From contig JAJZIY010000004.1 of assembly GCA_021828475.1 (NCBI GenBank), positions 53,206-117,205 of the forward strand: 64,000 nucleotides of DNA. The letters are read 5' to 3'. Under the pieces are notes generated by a model that worked only from the letters and a program-made list of their open reading frames with translations, did no database searches and was not told the origin of the DNA. Within the stretch, counting starts at the first letter, position 1. Each line of letters opens with the position of its first letter. This document shows, one piece after another, positions 10,364-19,014 of the stretch. Made by a program: the position numbers and the translations under genes. Origin of the DNA: Actinomycetes bacterium. Lineage in GTDB: Bacteria > Actinomycetota > Acidimicrobiia > Acidimicrobiales > Palsa-688.

Positions 10364-10795
10364 ATGCAGCGAGTCAACACGTACCTCAACTTCCAGGGTC
10401 AAGCGGAGGAGGCGTTCGCCTTCTACTCCAAGGTCTTCGGTACGCAGGTCACGGTCCTCAGCAGGTTCTCGGACATGGCCGCCATGGGGATGGGGGAGCT
10501 GCCGGCGAGCGAGCGCGATCTCGTGATGCATGCCGAGCTGCCCATCCTCGCCGGGCACGTGCTCATGGCCACGGACATGCTCCGCTCCATGGACCAGCAG
10601 ACGCGGGTCGGCAACAACACGACGCTCTGCCTGGACGTGGACAGCCGGGAAGAGGCCGACAGGCTCTACGAAGGCCTCTCCGACGGCGGTTCGGAGGGCT
10701 CGCCCATGGCGGACATGCCCTGGGGTGCCTACTGGGGCGTCGTCCTCGACCGTTACGGCGTGCGCTGGATGGTCAACCACACACCGGCGTCCTGA
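10364..10795 (+). CDS. PhnB-like VOC-family protein
   Basis: A 143-residue single-domain protein of the vicinal-oxygen-chelate (glyoxalase-like) superfamily, nearest in look to the PhnB-like group. Visible family features are the N-terminal YLNFQGQAEEAFAFYSKVFG, the middle VMHAELPI..GHVLMATD, and the C-terminal WGVVLDRYGVRWMVN. GGAGG precedes the ATG. The biochemical role of this group is mostly unknown; the name does not imply phosphonate metabolism. It ends 38 bases before the tail of the LacI-family remnant on the opposite strand. Confidence 0.88.
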   Translation: MQRVNTYLNFQGQAEEAFAFYSKVFGTQVTVLSRFSDMAAMGMGELPASERDLVMHAELPILAGHVLMATDMLRSMDQQTRVGNNTTLCLDVDSREEADRLYEGLSDGGSEGSPMADMPWGAYWGVVLDRYGVRWMVNHTPAS

Positions 10796-10832
10796 ACCAC
10801 GGCGCCACCGACCGGTGAGCGCCCTGCCGGGG

Positions 10833-10979
10833 TCAGGCCGACCGGCGCCGGACCAGCTTGGTGGGGAGCACCACGTGCTGGGGCTCTGTGGCCGCACCGG
10901 AGATGAGGTCGTTCAGCACCCGCACGGCCTCGGCAGCGGCACGCTCGAAGGGCTGGTGCACGGTGGTGAGCGATAGTGC
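10833..10979 (-). pseudogene. C-terminal remnant of a LacI-family repressor
   Basis: On the minus strand, between an in-frame stop (complement of 10980-10982) and the TGA at 10833-10835, 47 codons read LTTVHQPFERAAAEAV, then LPTKLVRRRSA. This is the invariant end of LacI/GalR regulators (LTTVxQP ... LPxxLVxR). The DNA-binding and ligand domains are gone and no start codon precedes it. Immediately to the right begins the interior of a sugar permease in the opposite orientation. The simplest reading is one deletion that removed the 5' part of the regulator, the divergent promoter, a solute-binding protein gene and the first part of the permease. Confidence 0.8.
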
Positions 10980-11582
10980 TCAGCCTGCGCAACCCCCAGA
11001 GCGGCGCTTTCGCAGGCCGGCTCAACTACCGCAACGTCATCGGCAACGGTCAGTTCTGGAGCGCCGTCGAGCGCATGGGCTATTTCGGCCTGGTCCAGGT
11101 CACGTTCATGATCCTGCTGGCCATCGGCTTGGCCCTGTTCCTGGACAGCCGCAATGATGCTCGTCGTCACCTGGGAGTGGACGGGGTACAACATGACCAT
11201 CCTGCTCACGAGCCTCACTAGCGTGCCCCGTGAGGTGATCGAAGCGGCCAAGGTGGACGGTGCCAGCGAGCTGTCGGTGGCCTTGCGGGTCAAGCTGCCC
11301 ATGGTCCGGCGCACCGTGCTCTTCATCGTGGTGCTGTCGATCATCGGATCCCTGCAACTGTTCAACGAACCCATGATCCTCAACGACATAGCGAGCATAG
11401 GCAGCAGCTACTCGCCGAACGAGCTCATATACAACACCGCTTTCTCCTTCGGCAACGAGCAACTGGCGGCGGCCCAGTCCGTCGTCTTGGCGCTCATCAC
11501 GGTGTTGGCCACCGGCGCCTTCTACGGGATCGTGCGCCGCCGGGGACTGGTCGGGGGACGTGTGGCGAGGAGGGCGAGATGA
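10976..11582 (+). pseudogene. Broken MalF-type sugar ABC permease
   Basis: Two pieces of one permease in different frames. Piece one (10976-11153) reads FAGRLNYRNVIGNGQFW ... LLAIGLALFLDS, the second part of a MalF/UgpA-like N-terminal half; the usual first membrane helix is missing. Piece two (from 11154) reads TWEWTGYNMTILLTSL, then VPREVIEAAKVDGAS (the EAA loop that docks the ATPase) and the last helices to 11582. The residues normally between them, about 80-100, are deleted and the frame changes at about 11150. Its stop overlaps the ATG of the next permease gene, the normal spacing of an ABC operon, which shows the locus was once intact. Confidence 0.8.
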
Positions 11583-12100
11583 CAGCGGTACCGGCGACGG
11601 TGCCCGCCACCGCCCTGGTGGTGCCGCTGTTCCTCCTCGAGCACGACCTGCACCTGGTCAACAGCTACGAGGGCCTGATATTGCCCCTGCTCGTCTATCC
11701 GTTCGGCGTGTACTTCATGTCACTGTTCAGCGCCGATGCCGTACCCGACGCCCTGCTCGATGCCGCCCGGGTTGACGGGGCGGGGGAGTTGCGGGCGTTC
11801 TGGAGGGTCAGCAGGCCGGTGCTGATGCCCGGGATGGTCACGTTGTTCCTGCTCGACTTCATCGGCACGTGGAACAACTACTTCCTTCCGCTGGTGCTGC
11901 TCGGCAGCACGACCAAGTTCCCGCTCACGGTGGGCCTGTCGGCGTGGGCCAGCGAGCTCAACCTGCCCGGGGCCGGGCAGCCGCTCTACCCCGAGGTGAT
12001 CCTCGGCTCGCTGCTCTCGGTGCTGCCTATGCTCGTCCTGTTCCCGTTCCTGCAGAAGTACATAGCGCGCGGGCTGACGTTCGGCGCCGTCGTTGGTTGA
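11579..12100 (+). pseudogene. N-terminally truncated MalG-type sugar ABC permease
   Basis: A 173-residue frame where intact MalG-type permeases have about 275-290. It begins with a normal ribosome site (GGAGGG) and ATG overlapping the previous gene, but after three residues it jumps into the mid-protein region VPLFLL...NSYEGLILPLLVYPFGVYFM, followed by the EAA loop (DALLDAARVDGAGELRAFWRV) and the last helices. The first two helices and periplasmic loop are lost by an in-frame deletion, so the frame survived. With its partner permease broken and no binding protein or ATPase next to it, a working transporter is unlikely. It could still be translated. Confidence 0.75.
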
Positions 12101-12113
12101 AAGGTAGGCCCAG

Positions 12114-14120
12114 ATGACTCTCGAGCCCAGGTCCGCACCGGTGGTCCCGATCTACTACGGCGGGGACTACAACCCCGAGCAGTGGTCGCCGGAGACGTGG
12201 CGTGAGGACGTTCGCCTGATGCGTCGAGCCGGGGTCAACCTGGTTACGGTCGGCGTCTTCTCCTGGGCGCAGCTCGAGCCGCGGGAGGGGGAGTTCGACT
12301 TCGGCTGGCTGCGTTCGGTGCTGGACCTGCTCGGTGAGGCCGACATCGGCGTGGACCTGTCGACCCCGACCGCCTCCCCGCCGCCGTGGGTCATGGCGCG
12401 CTACGACGACGTGGCCCCCCTCGACGAGCGCGGGGCCCGGTTCAGCCACGGCAGCCGTCAGCATTTCTGCGTGCTCAGCCCGAACTACCGGCGCCTGGCG
12501 GCGCGGGTGGTGGCCAGGCTGGTCGGCGAGCTTGGTGACCACGGCGCGGTCCGGATGTTCCACCTGCACAACGAGTACGCCTGCCACGTCCCGTACTGCT
12601 ACTGCGACCGTCATGCCGAGGGGTTCCGGTCGTGGCTGGCAGGGCGGTACGGGTCGGTGCCCGAGCTCAACCGCGCCTGGGGCACCAGCTTCTGGAGCCA
12701 GCGTTACGCCACCTTCGACGAGGTGCTGCCGCCCCGGATGACGCCGACGCACGCAAACCCGGCCCAGCTGCTGGACTTCAAGCGCTTCAGCAACGACACC
12801 TGGCTGGAGGAGTGCCTGGAGGAGAAGCGCCTCGTCCGCGAGGTGCGCCCCGATATCCCGGTGACGACCAACTTCATGGGCTTGTTCAAGCCTCTCGACT
12901 ACTTCGCCTGGGCGGAGCACCTGGACCTCGTCAGCACGGACAACTACCCGGACCCGGCTGACCCGCAGGCCGCGTTCTGGTCGGCACTGCACTACGACAT
13001 GGTCCGCTCGCTCAACAAGTCCGTGCCGTGGGTGGTGATGGAACAGACCACCTACAGGGTCAACTGGCGAAGGCACAACGTGCCCAAGGTGCCGGGGCAG
13101 ATGCGAGCCCTGGCTTACCAGGCCTTGGCCCGGGGATCGAGCGGCCTGCTCTTCTTCCAATGGCGGGCTTCGCGCAGCGGCGCCGAGAAGTTCCACTCGG
13201 CGATGGTGCCCCACTCGGGCGAACGCTCTCCCGTGTTCGCCGAAGTGGTCCGGTTGGGAGCGGAGCTGGCCCTGCTGGAGGGCCTCGGGGCGGCCCCTGT
13301 CGCAGCCGAGGTCGGGGTCCTGTTCTCCTGGCCGAACTGGTGGGCGCTGGAGGAGGGCACGCAGCCGGCGCAGGACATGAGCATGCAGGGGCAACTGGCC
13401 TGGATGGCGCGCCCCCTCTACGACCGGCAGGTCACCCTCGACTTCTGCCGGCCTGCTGAGGACCTGAGCAGGTACCGTGCCGTGGTCGCTCCGAGCCTGT
13501 ACCTGCTGAGCGAGCAGGAGGGCGCCAACGTCGTCGACTACGTTCAGCAGGGCGGTACCGCTTTCATCTCGTTCTGGAGCGGCATCGTGGACGCTAACGA
13601 CGAGGTGCACATGGGGCCGTACGGAGGCCCGCTGCGCCCCCTGCTCGGCTGCGACGTGCTGGACGTCGCCCCCCTTCCCCCTGGAGAGCAGGTCGAGGTC
13701 GAGTGGGAGGACGGCACGCGCACAGCCGCCGATTTCTGGGCCGACGTGGCCGTCGAACGTGACGGCAAGGTCCTTGCCCGGGTGGCGTCCGGTCCTTGGG
13801 CGGGTACCCCGGCCGTGGTTGAGACCGCCTATGGGGCGGGCACGGCTTACTACGTCGGCGTGCGCCTGGACACCGGGGGCATGCGCCGGCTCTACGACCG
13901 TTGTGAGGCCACATGCGGGCGTGAGGGCGAGCCCGGCGTGGAACGCACGGTCCGCCGGGCCGGTGGGGCACGTTACGAGTTCCTGGTCAACCATGGAGCC
14001 ACCGAGCACCAGGTCACCGTGACCTGGCCGGGCACCGAGTTGTTGAGTGACGTGCAGGCAGCCGGCACGTTGACCCTGGCCCCCTGGGGCGTCGCCGTCG
14101 TGCGAAGCCAGGACGGCTGA
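12114..14120 (+). CDS. GH42 beta-galactosidase
   Basis: Hydrolyses terminal beta-galactosides, releasing galactose. At 668 aa it has the normal GH42 length and all domains: an N-terminal TIM barrel starting YYGGDYNPEQW, the acid/base Glu at residue 154 in HLHNEY, the nucleophile Glu at residue 310 in VVMEQT, then the trimerisation domain (VGVLFSWPNWWALE) and a small beta C-terminal domain. The ATG follows AAAGGT by a good distance. There is no signal peptide, so it acts inside the cell on imported galactosides. It is the only intact member of the eroded lacI-permease locus, and a galactose-use cluster lies 3 kb downstream, which would explain its retention. Confidence 0.95.
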   Translation: MTLEPRSAPVVPIYYGGDYNPEQWSPETWREDVRLMRRAGVNLVTVGVFSWAQLEPREGEFDFGWLRSVLDLLGEADIGVDLSTPTASPPPWVMARYDDVAPLDERGARFSHGSRQHFCVLSPNYRRLAARVVARLVGELGDHGAVRMFHLHNEYACHVPYCYCDRHAEGFRSWLAGRYGSVPELNRAWGTSFWSQRYATFDEVLPPRMTPTHANPAQLLDFKRFSNDTWLEECLEEKRLVREVRPDIPVTTNFMGLFKPLDYFAWAEHLDLVSTDNYPDPADPQAAFWSALHYDMVRSLNKSVPWVVMEQTTYRVNWRRHNVPKVPGQMRALAYQALARGSSGLLFFQWRASRSGAEKFHSAMVPHSGERSPVFAEVVRLGAELALLEGLGAAPVAAEVGVLFSWPNWWALEEGTQPAQDMSMQGQLAWMARPLYDRQVTLDFCRPAEDLSRYRAVVAPSLYLLSEQEGANVVDYVQQGGTAFISFWSGIVDANDEVHMGPYGGPLRPLLGCDVLDVAPLPPGEQVEVEWEDGTRTAADFWADVAVERDGKVLARVASGPWAGTPAVVETAYGAGTAYYVGVRLDTGGMRRLYDRCEATCGREGEPGVERTVRRAGGARYEFLVNHGATEHQVTVTWPGTELLSDVQAAGTLTLAPWGVAVVRSQDG

Positions 14121-14487
14121 ACAAGCGCGACGCAGAAGACGTCGAAAGGACGGTAAAGGTGCACCTCGTCGCTGCCTTGGCGAGCCCGCCCACAGGGCGG
14201 CCCATCAGACGGCTCACATGGGCGGCAGCGGGCACAGCCTCCTGGCCGGGCACCCAGCCGCCGTACGTCCCGCTGGCAGCGCAGGTGGGCGCGGGCCGCT
14301 CGTCCGGCACCGGCCTGTACCCGTCGCCATCTGTGAGAACCAGGGTCCCTACAACGTCCCCTGCTCCATAGGGGGCTGAGGTCGCGGGCGGCGGGCGGGT
14401 AGTCCCCACCCAGCCCGCCAGCCCGCCCAGTCGTCGCCCGAGGCGGGGTGCACTGGCCTGCACGGCGCAGTGACGTTGGTCACATTT
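14121..14487. other. Non-coding gap after the beta-galactosidase gene
   Basis: About 370 bases with no gene I can support. A 70-codon frame from GTG 14159 has an AAAGG-like site but resembles nothing I know, and the opposite-strand frame that crosses it also runs antisense into the end of the GH42 gene. GC-rich throughout. It may be debris of the same damaged sugar locus. Confidence 0.5.
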
Positions 14488-14517
14488 TTGGCACGGTCAA
14501 GCGGTTGTCCGTACAAT
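14488..14517 (+). promoter_or_regulatory. Promoter of the TauE-type gene, apparently leaderless
   Basis: TTGGCA at 14488-14493 and TACAAT at 14512-14517 are separated by 18 bases and are close to the -35 and -10 consensus. The -10 ends six bases before the ATG at 14524, so transcription would begin at or next to the start codon. No Shine-Dalgarno sequence is present, which agrees with a leaderless message. Confidence 0.65.
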
Positions 14518-14523
14518 CGGACT

Positions 14524-15360
14524 ATGACGCCGCTCGATCTCGTCGTGGTCGTACTCGTCGTCTCGATCGGCGCCGGCGTCCTCGGCTCCCTGGTGGGTCT
14601 GGGCGGGGGCGTCGTGATCGTGCCCGTGCTGACGCTGCTGTTGCACATTGACATCCGCCTGGCGATCGGGGCCTCGATCGTTTCGGTTATCGCCACCTCG
14701 AGCGGGGCCGGCGCCGCCTATGTCCGCGAGCGCATGACGAACCTGCGTGCAGGCATGTTCCTCGAGATCGCCACCGTCACGGGGGCCGTCAGCGGTGCCT
14801 ATCTGACGACCGTGCTGCCCTCGCGCGCACTGTTCGTACTGTTCGGCCTCGTGCTGGGCTACTCCGCCTACGCCATGTTCCGCAAGCGTCGGAGCGCGCC
14901 GCTGCTGAGCGTTTCACACGATCGGTTGGCCAACTACTTCGACCTCCACGGGTCCTACTACGACGAGGTCGAAGGGCGCGAGGTGCCGTACAAGGTCACG
15001 GGCACCAGAGCAGGCCTCTCCCTCATGTACATGGCAGGGATGGTGAGCGCGCTGCTCGGTATCGGCTCGGGGGCTCTCAAGGTCCCGGCCATGGACCTGG
15101 CGATGCACCTGCCGATCAAGGTGTCGACGGCGACGAGCAACTTCATGATCGGCGTCACGGCGGCGGCCAGCGCCGGCGTGTACTTCGCCCGAGGCCAGAT
15201 CGACCCACTGCTGGCTGCTCCGGTGGCCGCCGGTGTGTTGGGCGGCGCTCTGTTCGGCAGCCGGTTGCTGAGCCGGATGACGAGCGCGAGCGTGCGCGTG
15301 GCCTTCGTGGTGGTGCTGGGCGTGATCGCGGTGCAGATGTTGCAAAGGGGGGTCATGTGA
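14524..15360 (+). CDS. TauE/SafE-family membrane exporter
   Basis: Membrane protein of the sulfite/organosulfonate exporter family (278 aa, about eight helices in two repeated halves). The first half begins LGSLVGLGGGVVIVPVL, the Gly-rich family hallmark, and the second half repeats it as VSALLGIGSGALKVPAMD followed by KVSTATSNFMIGVTA. A soluble loop of about 55 residues (YFDLHGSYYDEVEG) separates the halves. I start at ATG 14524 because the -10 box ends only six bases upstream; an upstream GTG in frame would lie before the promoter. It overlaps the DUF1634 gene by four bases, a common pairing. Substrate cannot be inferred. Confidence 0.9.
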   Translation: MTPLDLVVVVLVVSIGAGVLGSLVGLGGGVVIVPVLTLLLHIDIRLAIGASIVSVIATSSGAGAAYVRERMTNLRAGMFLEIATVTGAVSGAYLTTVLPSRALFVLFGLVLGYSAYAMFRKRRSAPLLSVSHDRLANYFDLHGSYYDEVEGREVPYKVTGTRAGLSLMYMAGMVSALLGIGSGALKVPAMDLAMHLPIKVSTATSNFMIGVTAAASAGVYFARGQIDPLLAAPVAAGVLGGALFGSRLLSRMTSASVRVAFVVVLGVIAVQMLQRGVM

Positions 15361-15821
15361 TCCTGAGGCTGCAGGCGCGACGGGGCGCGGGGGAGCGCAG
15401 CGCTGCCGGGCATGGAGGTGCGCAGCCCGAAGACAGTGCGCAGAGGCGCCTCGAACTGGTGATCAGCCTGGTCCTGCGGGCCGGGGTGGCCGTCTCGGTC
15501 GTATTGGTGCTGGCCGGGCTCGTGCTGACCTTCGCTCGTCATCCACGCTATGTCGGCCTGACCGGTGGGATGGGCTACGGGCACCTCGTGGCCCGTCCGG
15601 GTGACATACCCCACTCGATTTCACAGATCGGCCGGGCGCTGCGGCGCGGCGACGGGAGAGGGCTTGTCATGCTCGGTCTCGCCGTGCTGATATTGACTCC
15701 CGTGGTGAGAGTGGCCGTCGGGGTGGTGGGCTTCTTGTTGCGGCGCGACCTGCCCATGGCCCTCGTGACCGCTTTCGTCCTGACTGTCCTCCTGCTGTCG
15801 TTCGTGCTGGCAGGCGTCTGA
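15357..15821 (+). CDS. DUF1634 membrane protein
   Basis: Small membrane protein (154 aa) of the DUF1634 family, which is usually found right after a TauE-type permease; the GTG start overlaps the permease stop (GTGA), so they are co-translated. Three hydrophobic helices are visible: around LVLRAGVAVSVVLVLAGLVLT, LVMLGLAVLILTPVVRVAVGV and ALVTAFVLTVLLLSFVLA. The hydrophilic N-terminal 30 residues are cytoplasmic-looking. It probably acts as an accessory subunit of the exporter; that is inference from context. Confidence 0.85.
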   Translation: MILRLQARRGAGERSAAGHGGAQPEDSAQRRLELVISLVLRAGVAVSVVLVLAGLVLTFARHPRYVGLTGGMGYGHLVARPGDIPHSISQIGRALRRGDGRGLVMLGLAVLILTPVVRVAVGVVGFLLRRDLPMALVTAFVLTVLLLSFVLAGV

Positions 15822-15822
15822 C

Positions 15823-16620
15823 GTGCCAGGGGGGAGGCCTGCCCGGGGCATCCGGGTGCCGATGACCGAGGTGGAGCCCGCCACGGGCAGGGTGGCCGAG
15901 CTCGACCCTCGCAGCCCGCTGCCGCTGTGGGCGCAGCTGGAGCAGCAGTTGCGCAACAGGTTGGCGGCCAACGAGTTCGCCGAGCACTTCCCGACCGAGG
16001 CGGAGCTCGCCTACGCGTACGGGATCAGCCGGCACACCGTGAGGGACGCCCTCAGGCGAATGGCAGCGGACGGCCTGGTCGTCAGGCGTCAGGGCAGGGG
16101 CACGACGGTTGCATCCCGCGAGTTCGAGCAACCCCTGCGCGGCTTCTACCACCTGGCCGACACCCTGCGCCAACAAGGAGGGGAGGAGCGCAGCGAGGTC
16201 CTGGCGGCGCAGGTGGGCCAGGACGACAGCGCCGCGTCGCAACTCGGCCTGGCCCCCGGTACCGAGGTGGTCATCATCGCCCGCCTGCGTTCGGTCGGAG
16301 GTGACCCTGTGGCCCTCGACCGCTCGTGGTTGCCGGTCGAGCCGGGCAAGAGGCTTCTCGGAGCCGACCTGAGTGCCGGTTCACTCTACGACCTGCTTGC
16401 CGGCCGGGCCGGTGTCCAGATCACGGGGGGGTGGGAGCGGATCTTCGCTGTGAGCCCCTCAGCCACGGACCGCCGCCTGTTGCGCCTGCCCGTAGGTAGT
16501 GCGGCGTTCGCCATACAGCGCCTGGCCCTGGCGGGTGGGCGCCCCGTGGAGTGGCGCGAGAGCTGTATCCGAGGCGACCGCTTCTGCCTGCGCGCTGACT
16601 GGGCCGAGCCGATCCGCTAG
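15823..16620 (+). CDS. GntR-family regulator with UTRA domain
   Basis: Transcription factor of the GntR/HutC type (265 aa from GTG 15823; ATG 15862 is an alternative that still keeps the whole domain). The winged helix lies at about residues 35-100: PLWAQLEQQLRNRL, FPTEAELAYAYGISRHTVRDALRRM, GLVVRRQGRGTTV. The C-terminal half is a UTRA effector domain (LGLAPGTEVVIIARLRSV, RSWLPVE, GWERIFAVSPSATDRRLL) that usually binds a small sugar or related metabolite. It lies one base after DUF1634 and upstream of galT, so it may control either the exporter or the galactose unit. Confidence 0.93.
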   Translation: MPGGRPARGIRVPMTEVEPATGRVAELDPRSPLPLWAQLEQQLRNRLAANEFAEHFPTEAELAYAYGISRHTVRDALRRMAADGLVVRRQGRGTTVASREFEQPLRGFYHLADTLRQQGGEERSEVLAAQVGQDDSAASQLGLAPGTEVVIIARLRSVGGDPVALDRSWLPVEPGKRLLGADLSAGSLYDLLAGRAGVQITGGWERIFAVSPSATDRRLLRLPVGSAAFAIQRLALAGGRPVEWRESCIRGDRFCLRADWAEPIR

Positions 16621-16725
16621 CGGGCCCCTCCCGCTTGTTGTCTCTCCACCGGCGAAGGCTGCCACCGGCGACCGGTCCCGCTCCCGATCGGCAGGGGCGA
16701 CCGCACTTTCACGGCCTGCCAGTTC
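16621..16725. other. Intergenic stretch before the galT promoter
   Basis: First part of the 336-base gap between the GntR gene and galT. It is GC-rich, with a short repeated GCCACCGGCGA-like motif near 16650-16675 and nothing else I can name. The rest of the gap holds the promoter and a leader of about 200 bases for galT. Confidence 0.4.
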
Positions 16726-16755
16726 TTGACATCAATAGCGCACACGACCTAACAT
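16726..16755 (+). promoter_or_regulatory. Promoter of galT with operator-like core in the spacer
   Basis: A perfect -35 TTGACA (16726-16731) and a -10-like TAACAT (16750-16755), 18 bases apart. The 13 bases CCAGTTCTTGACA that include the -35 recur at the promoter of the sugar-binding protein gene (19054-19066). Within the spacer, ATAGCGCACAC (16735-16745) resembles the right arm of the palindrome at 19015-19042 (TTAGCGCTCAC), suggesting the same regulator acts on both. Confidence 0.6.
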
Positions 16756-16956
16756 TGGCCGGCGGGCTTCCGTGCCCAGGCCCGTGACCCGGGGCGTCCC
16801 CCCTCCCCGGGCCGCGGTCGGGCAGGGTCATCGTCGCCGAGGGCCACATTGCTCAGATCACCGCGCACAACCACCGAACCGAACAAGACTTCACGGCGTC
16901 TCGCCGACGGGCGCGAGATCATGTACTTCGACGCAACCCCGCGGGAAAGGACGGCA

Positions 16957-18018
16957 ATGGACACCCGCCGCCTCCCACGGCGCGCCGGCAGCACGGAGCT
17001 GCGCTACGACCCGGTGCTCGGTACCTGGGTCATGTACGCGTCGCACCGCCAGGGTCGTTCTTACCTGCCCTCGGCGGACGACTGCCCGCTATGCCCCTCG
17101 GCGCCCGGTCACTCCACGGAGATCCCCGAACCCGATTACGAGGTTGTCGTGTTCGAGAACCGGTTCCCGGCTCTGGTGGCGCCCCTCGCCGCCGGCACTG
17201 TCCGATCGGGTGACGGCGCCGGCGGCCGCCCTGTCGCGGGAGCCAGTCCGGTGGACGGAGCCGACGGGCGCGGCCCGGCCGTCCTCTCGGTGGCAAGGGC
17301 GGGGGCAGGCCGCTGCGAGGTCGTGTGCTACAGCGCCGACCACTGCTCGTCCTTCGCACAGCTCAGCGCCGAGCGGGTGGGCACCCTCGTGGCCGCTCTC
17401 GCCGACCGCACGGTCGAGCTGGGCGACCGCTCCGACGTCGAGCTGGTGTTCTGCTTCGAGAACAGGGGCCGGGAGATCGGGGTGACGCAACCCCACCCGC
17501 ACGGGCAGATATATGCCTACCCGTTCGTCCCCGACCACATGGCCAGGTCGATCGGCTCCGCCGAGGCCTACCGGCGATCGCACGGCCGCAACCTGTTCGA
17601 CGACCTCGTGGCGCAGGAGAGGGCGCAGGCGGTCCGTATGGTGCTGGCCGCCGAGCACTGGAGCGCCTTCGTGCCCCACGCGGCCCGCTGGCCCTTCGAG
17701 GTGCACTGCTACCCGGTGCAGCGGGTCCCCGACCTGGCCAGCCTCAGCGCGCCGGCGCGGGCCGAGCTGCCCGAGGTCCTCCTGGACGTCTATGGCCGCT
17801 TCGACCGGCTGTTCGGTCGCCCGGCTCCCTATGTCGCCGGCTGGTACCAGGCGCCCGCCAAACGCTCGCGAGCCGAGTTCGCCCTGCACCTGGAGATCTT
17901 CACATTGCGCCGCACCGCCGACAAGCTCAAGTACCTGGCCGGCTCCGAGTCCGGCATGGGAGCGTTCGCCAACGACGTTGCGCCCGAGGAGGCGGCGGAA
18001 CGCCTCCGCAGCGTCTGA
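16957..18018 (+). CDS. galT: Galactose-1-phosphate uridylyltransferase
   Basis: Leloir-pathway enzyme exchanging UDP between glucose 1-phosphate and galactose 1-phosphate. ATG 16957 was chosen: GAAAGGA (16945-16951) lies five bases upstream and the protein then begins, as in the family, with ELRYDPVLGTWVMYASHR. The frame is open further upstream without a ribosome site. Length 353 aa. Key features are the DDCPLCPS zinc-ligand region, VVFENRFPAL, and the active-site HPHGQIYAYPF in which the middle His is the uridylylated residue; the second half includes WPFEVHCYPVQRVPDL. It is preceded by a leader of about 200 bases and followed by a DeoR regulator and the importer genes. Confidence 0.94.
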   Translation: MDTRRLPRRAGSTELRYDPVLGTWVMYASHRQGRSYLPSADDCPLCPSAPGHSTEIPEPDYEVVVFENRFPALVAPLAAGTVRSGDGAGGRPVAGASPVDGADGRGPAVLSVARAGAGRCEVVCYSADHCSSFAQLSAERVGTLVAALADRTVELGDRSDVELVFCFENRGREIGVTQPHPHGQIYAYPFVPDHMARSIGSAEAYRRSHGRNLFDDLVAQERAQAVRMVLAAEHWSAFVPHAARWPFEVHCYPVQRVPDLASLSAPARAELPEVLLDVYGRFDRLFGRPAPYVAGWYQAPAKRSRAEFALHLEIFTLRRTADKLKYLAGSESGMGAFANDVAPEEAAERLRSV

Positions 18019-18181
18019 GCGCGGCGGGGGTGGGCGCCACGCCTGGGAGGCCGTTCTGGGAGGGGCCCAGGTGCCGCCTGCGACGGAGCCGGGCCGGAGG
18101 CCGTACCGGAGCTATCGTGGGACGACCGGGAAGTTGCCTTGTGGTCCCGGGTGAGTTCTGCGAGAGAGGGTAGCTTTCCCG

Positions 18182-19000
18182 ATGTTGGCTCAAATGAGGC
18201 GCAACCAGATCCTGGAGCGGCTGCAGGCCAAAGGGGGTGTGCGCCTGGCGGAGCTCAGCGACGCGCTGGCGGTGTCGGAGATGACCGTCCGCCGCGACCT
18301 CGACGCCTTGGAGCGCGAGGGGCTCATCGAGCGGGTGCACGGCGGTGCCGTCCTGGCTCAGCGCGGAGCAGAGGAGCCCGGTTTCGACAAGAAGTCGCTC
18401 CTCGAGCAGTCGGAGAAGTTGGCCATAGCGCAGTACGCGGCACAGCTGGTGAAGCCCGGCTCCGCCATTGCCCTCTCCGCCGGTACGACCACCTGCACAC
18501 TGGCGAGGTACATAGGCCGGCTGGACGGCGTCACCGTCGTCACCAACTCGATGAACGTGTGGCACGAGCTCCAGCAGGAGGGCCGCCGGGCGGCGACGGT
18601 CATCCTCACGGGAGGCGAGTTCCGCACGCCGTCCGATGCCCTCGTGGGCCCGACGGCCGACGCAGCCATCAGGTCGCTCTACTTCGACACCCTCTTCCTC
18701 GGGGTGCACGGCATCGACCCGCTCGCCGGCCTGACCACGCCCAACATCTCCGAGGCCGAGACAAACCGGACGTTCATATCGCGCTGCCGCAAGGTCGTGG
18801 TCGTCGCCGACCATACGAAGTGGCGCACCACCGCGCTGTGCACCATGGCCCCGTTGTCGGACATCGACGTCCTGATAACCGACGACAAGCTCAGCCCCGA
18901 GGCTCAGCGCCAGCTGGAGAGCCATGTCAAGGAGCTCGTGGTCGTCCCGTCGGAGGGTGCACCAACACTTGGCGCCGGGCGGGGCAACACCCGGACCTGA
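18182..19000 (+). CDS. DeoR-family regulator of sugar metabolism
   Basis: Cytoplasmic repressor (272 aa) with an N-terminal winged helix (RRNQILERLQAKGGVRLAEL, then ALAVSEMTVRRDLDALEREG and RVHGGAV) and a C-terminal sugar-phosphate sensor domain of the isomerase fold (LSAGTTTCTLARYI, VTNSMNVWHEL, ILTGGEF, FLGVHGIDPLAGLTTPN, VVVADHTKW). Members usually sense a phosphorylated sugar; galactose 1-phosphate or a downstream intermediate is a fair guess given galT before and the importer and galK after it. The large palindrome at 19015-19042, just after its stop and before the importer promoter, is a candidate operator. Confidence 0.93.
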   Translation: MLAQMRRNQILERLQAKGGVRLAELSDALAVSEMTVRRDLDALEREGLIERVHGGAVLAQRGAEEPGFDKKSLLEQSEKLAIAQYAAQLVKPGSAIALSAGTTTCTLARYIGRLDGVTVVTNSMNVWHELQQEGRRAATVILTGGEFRTPSDALVGPTADAAIRSLYFDTLFLGVHGIDPLAGLTTPNISEAETNRTFISRCRKVVVVADHTKWRTTALCTMAPLSDIDVLITDDKLSPEAQRQLESHVKELVVVPSEGAPTLGAGRGNTRT

Positions 19001-19014
19001 GCGTTGCCGTAATG

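Noticed and set aside
12027..14009. 660-codon open frame on the minus strand
   Set aside because: It is fully antisense to the GH42 gene, which has catalytic motifs and a ribosome site; the His/Gly/Arg-rich translation is typical of a GC-driven shadow.
14014..14463. Minus-strand frame of 149 codons in the gap after the GH42 gene
   Set aside because: Partly protein-like composition, but no family resemblance, and a third of it is antisense to the GH42 end.
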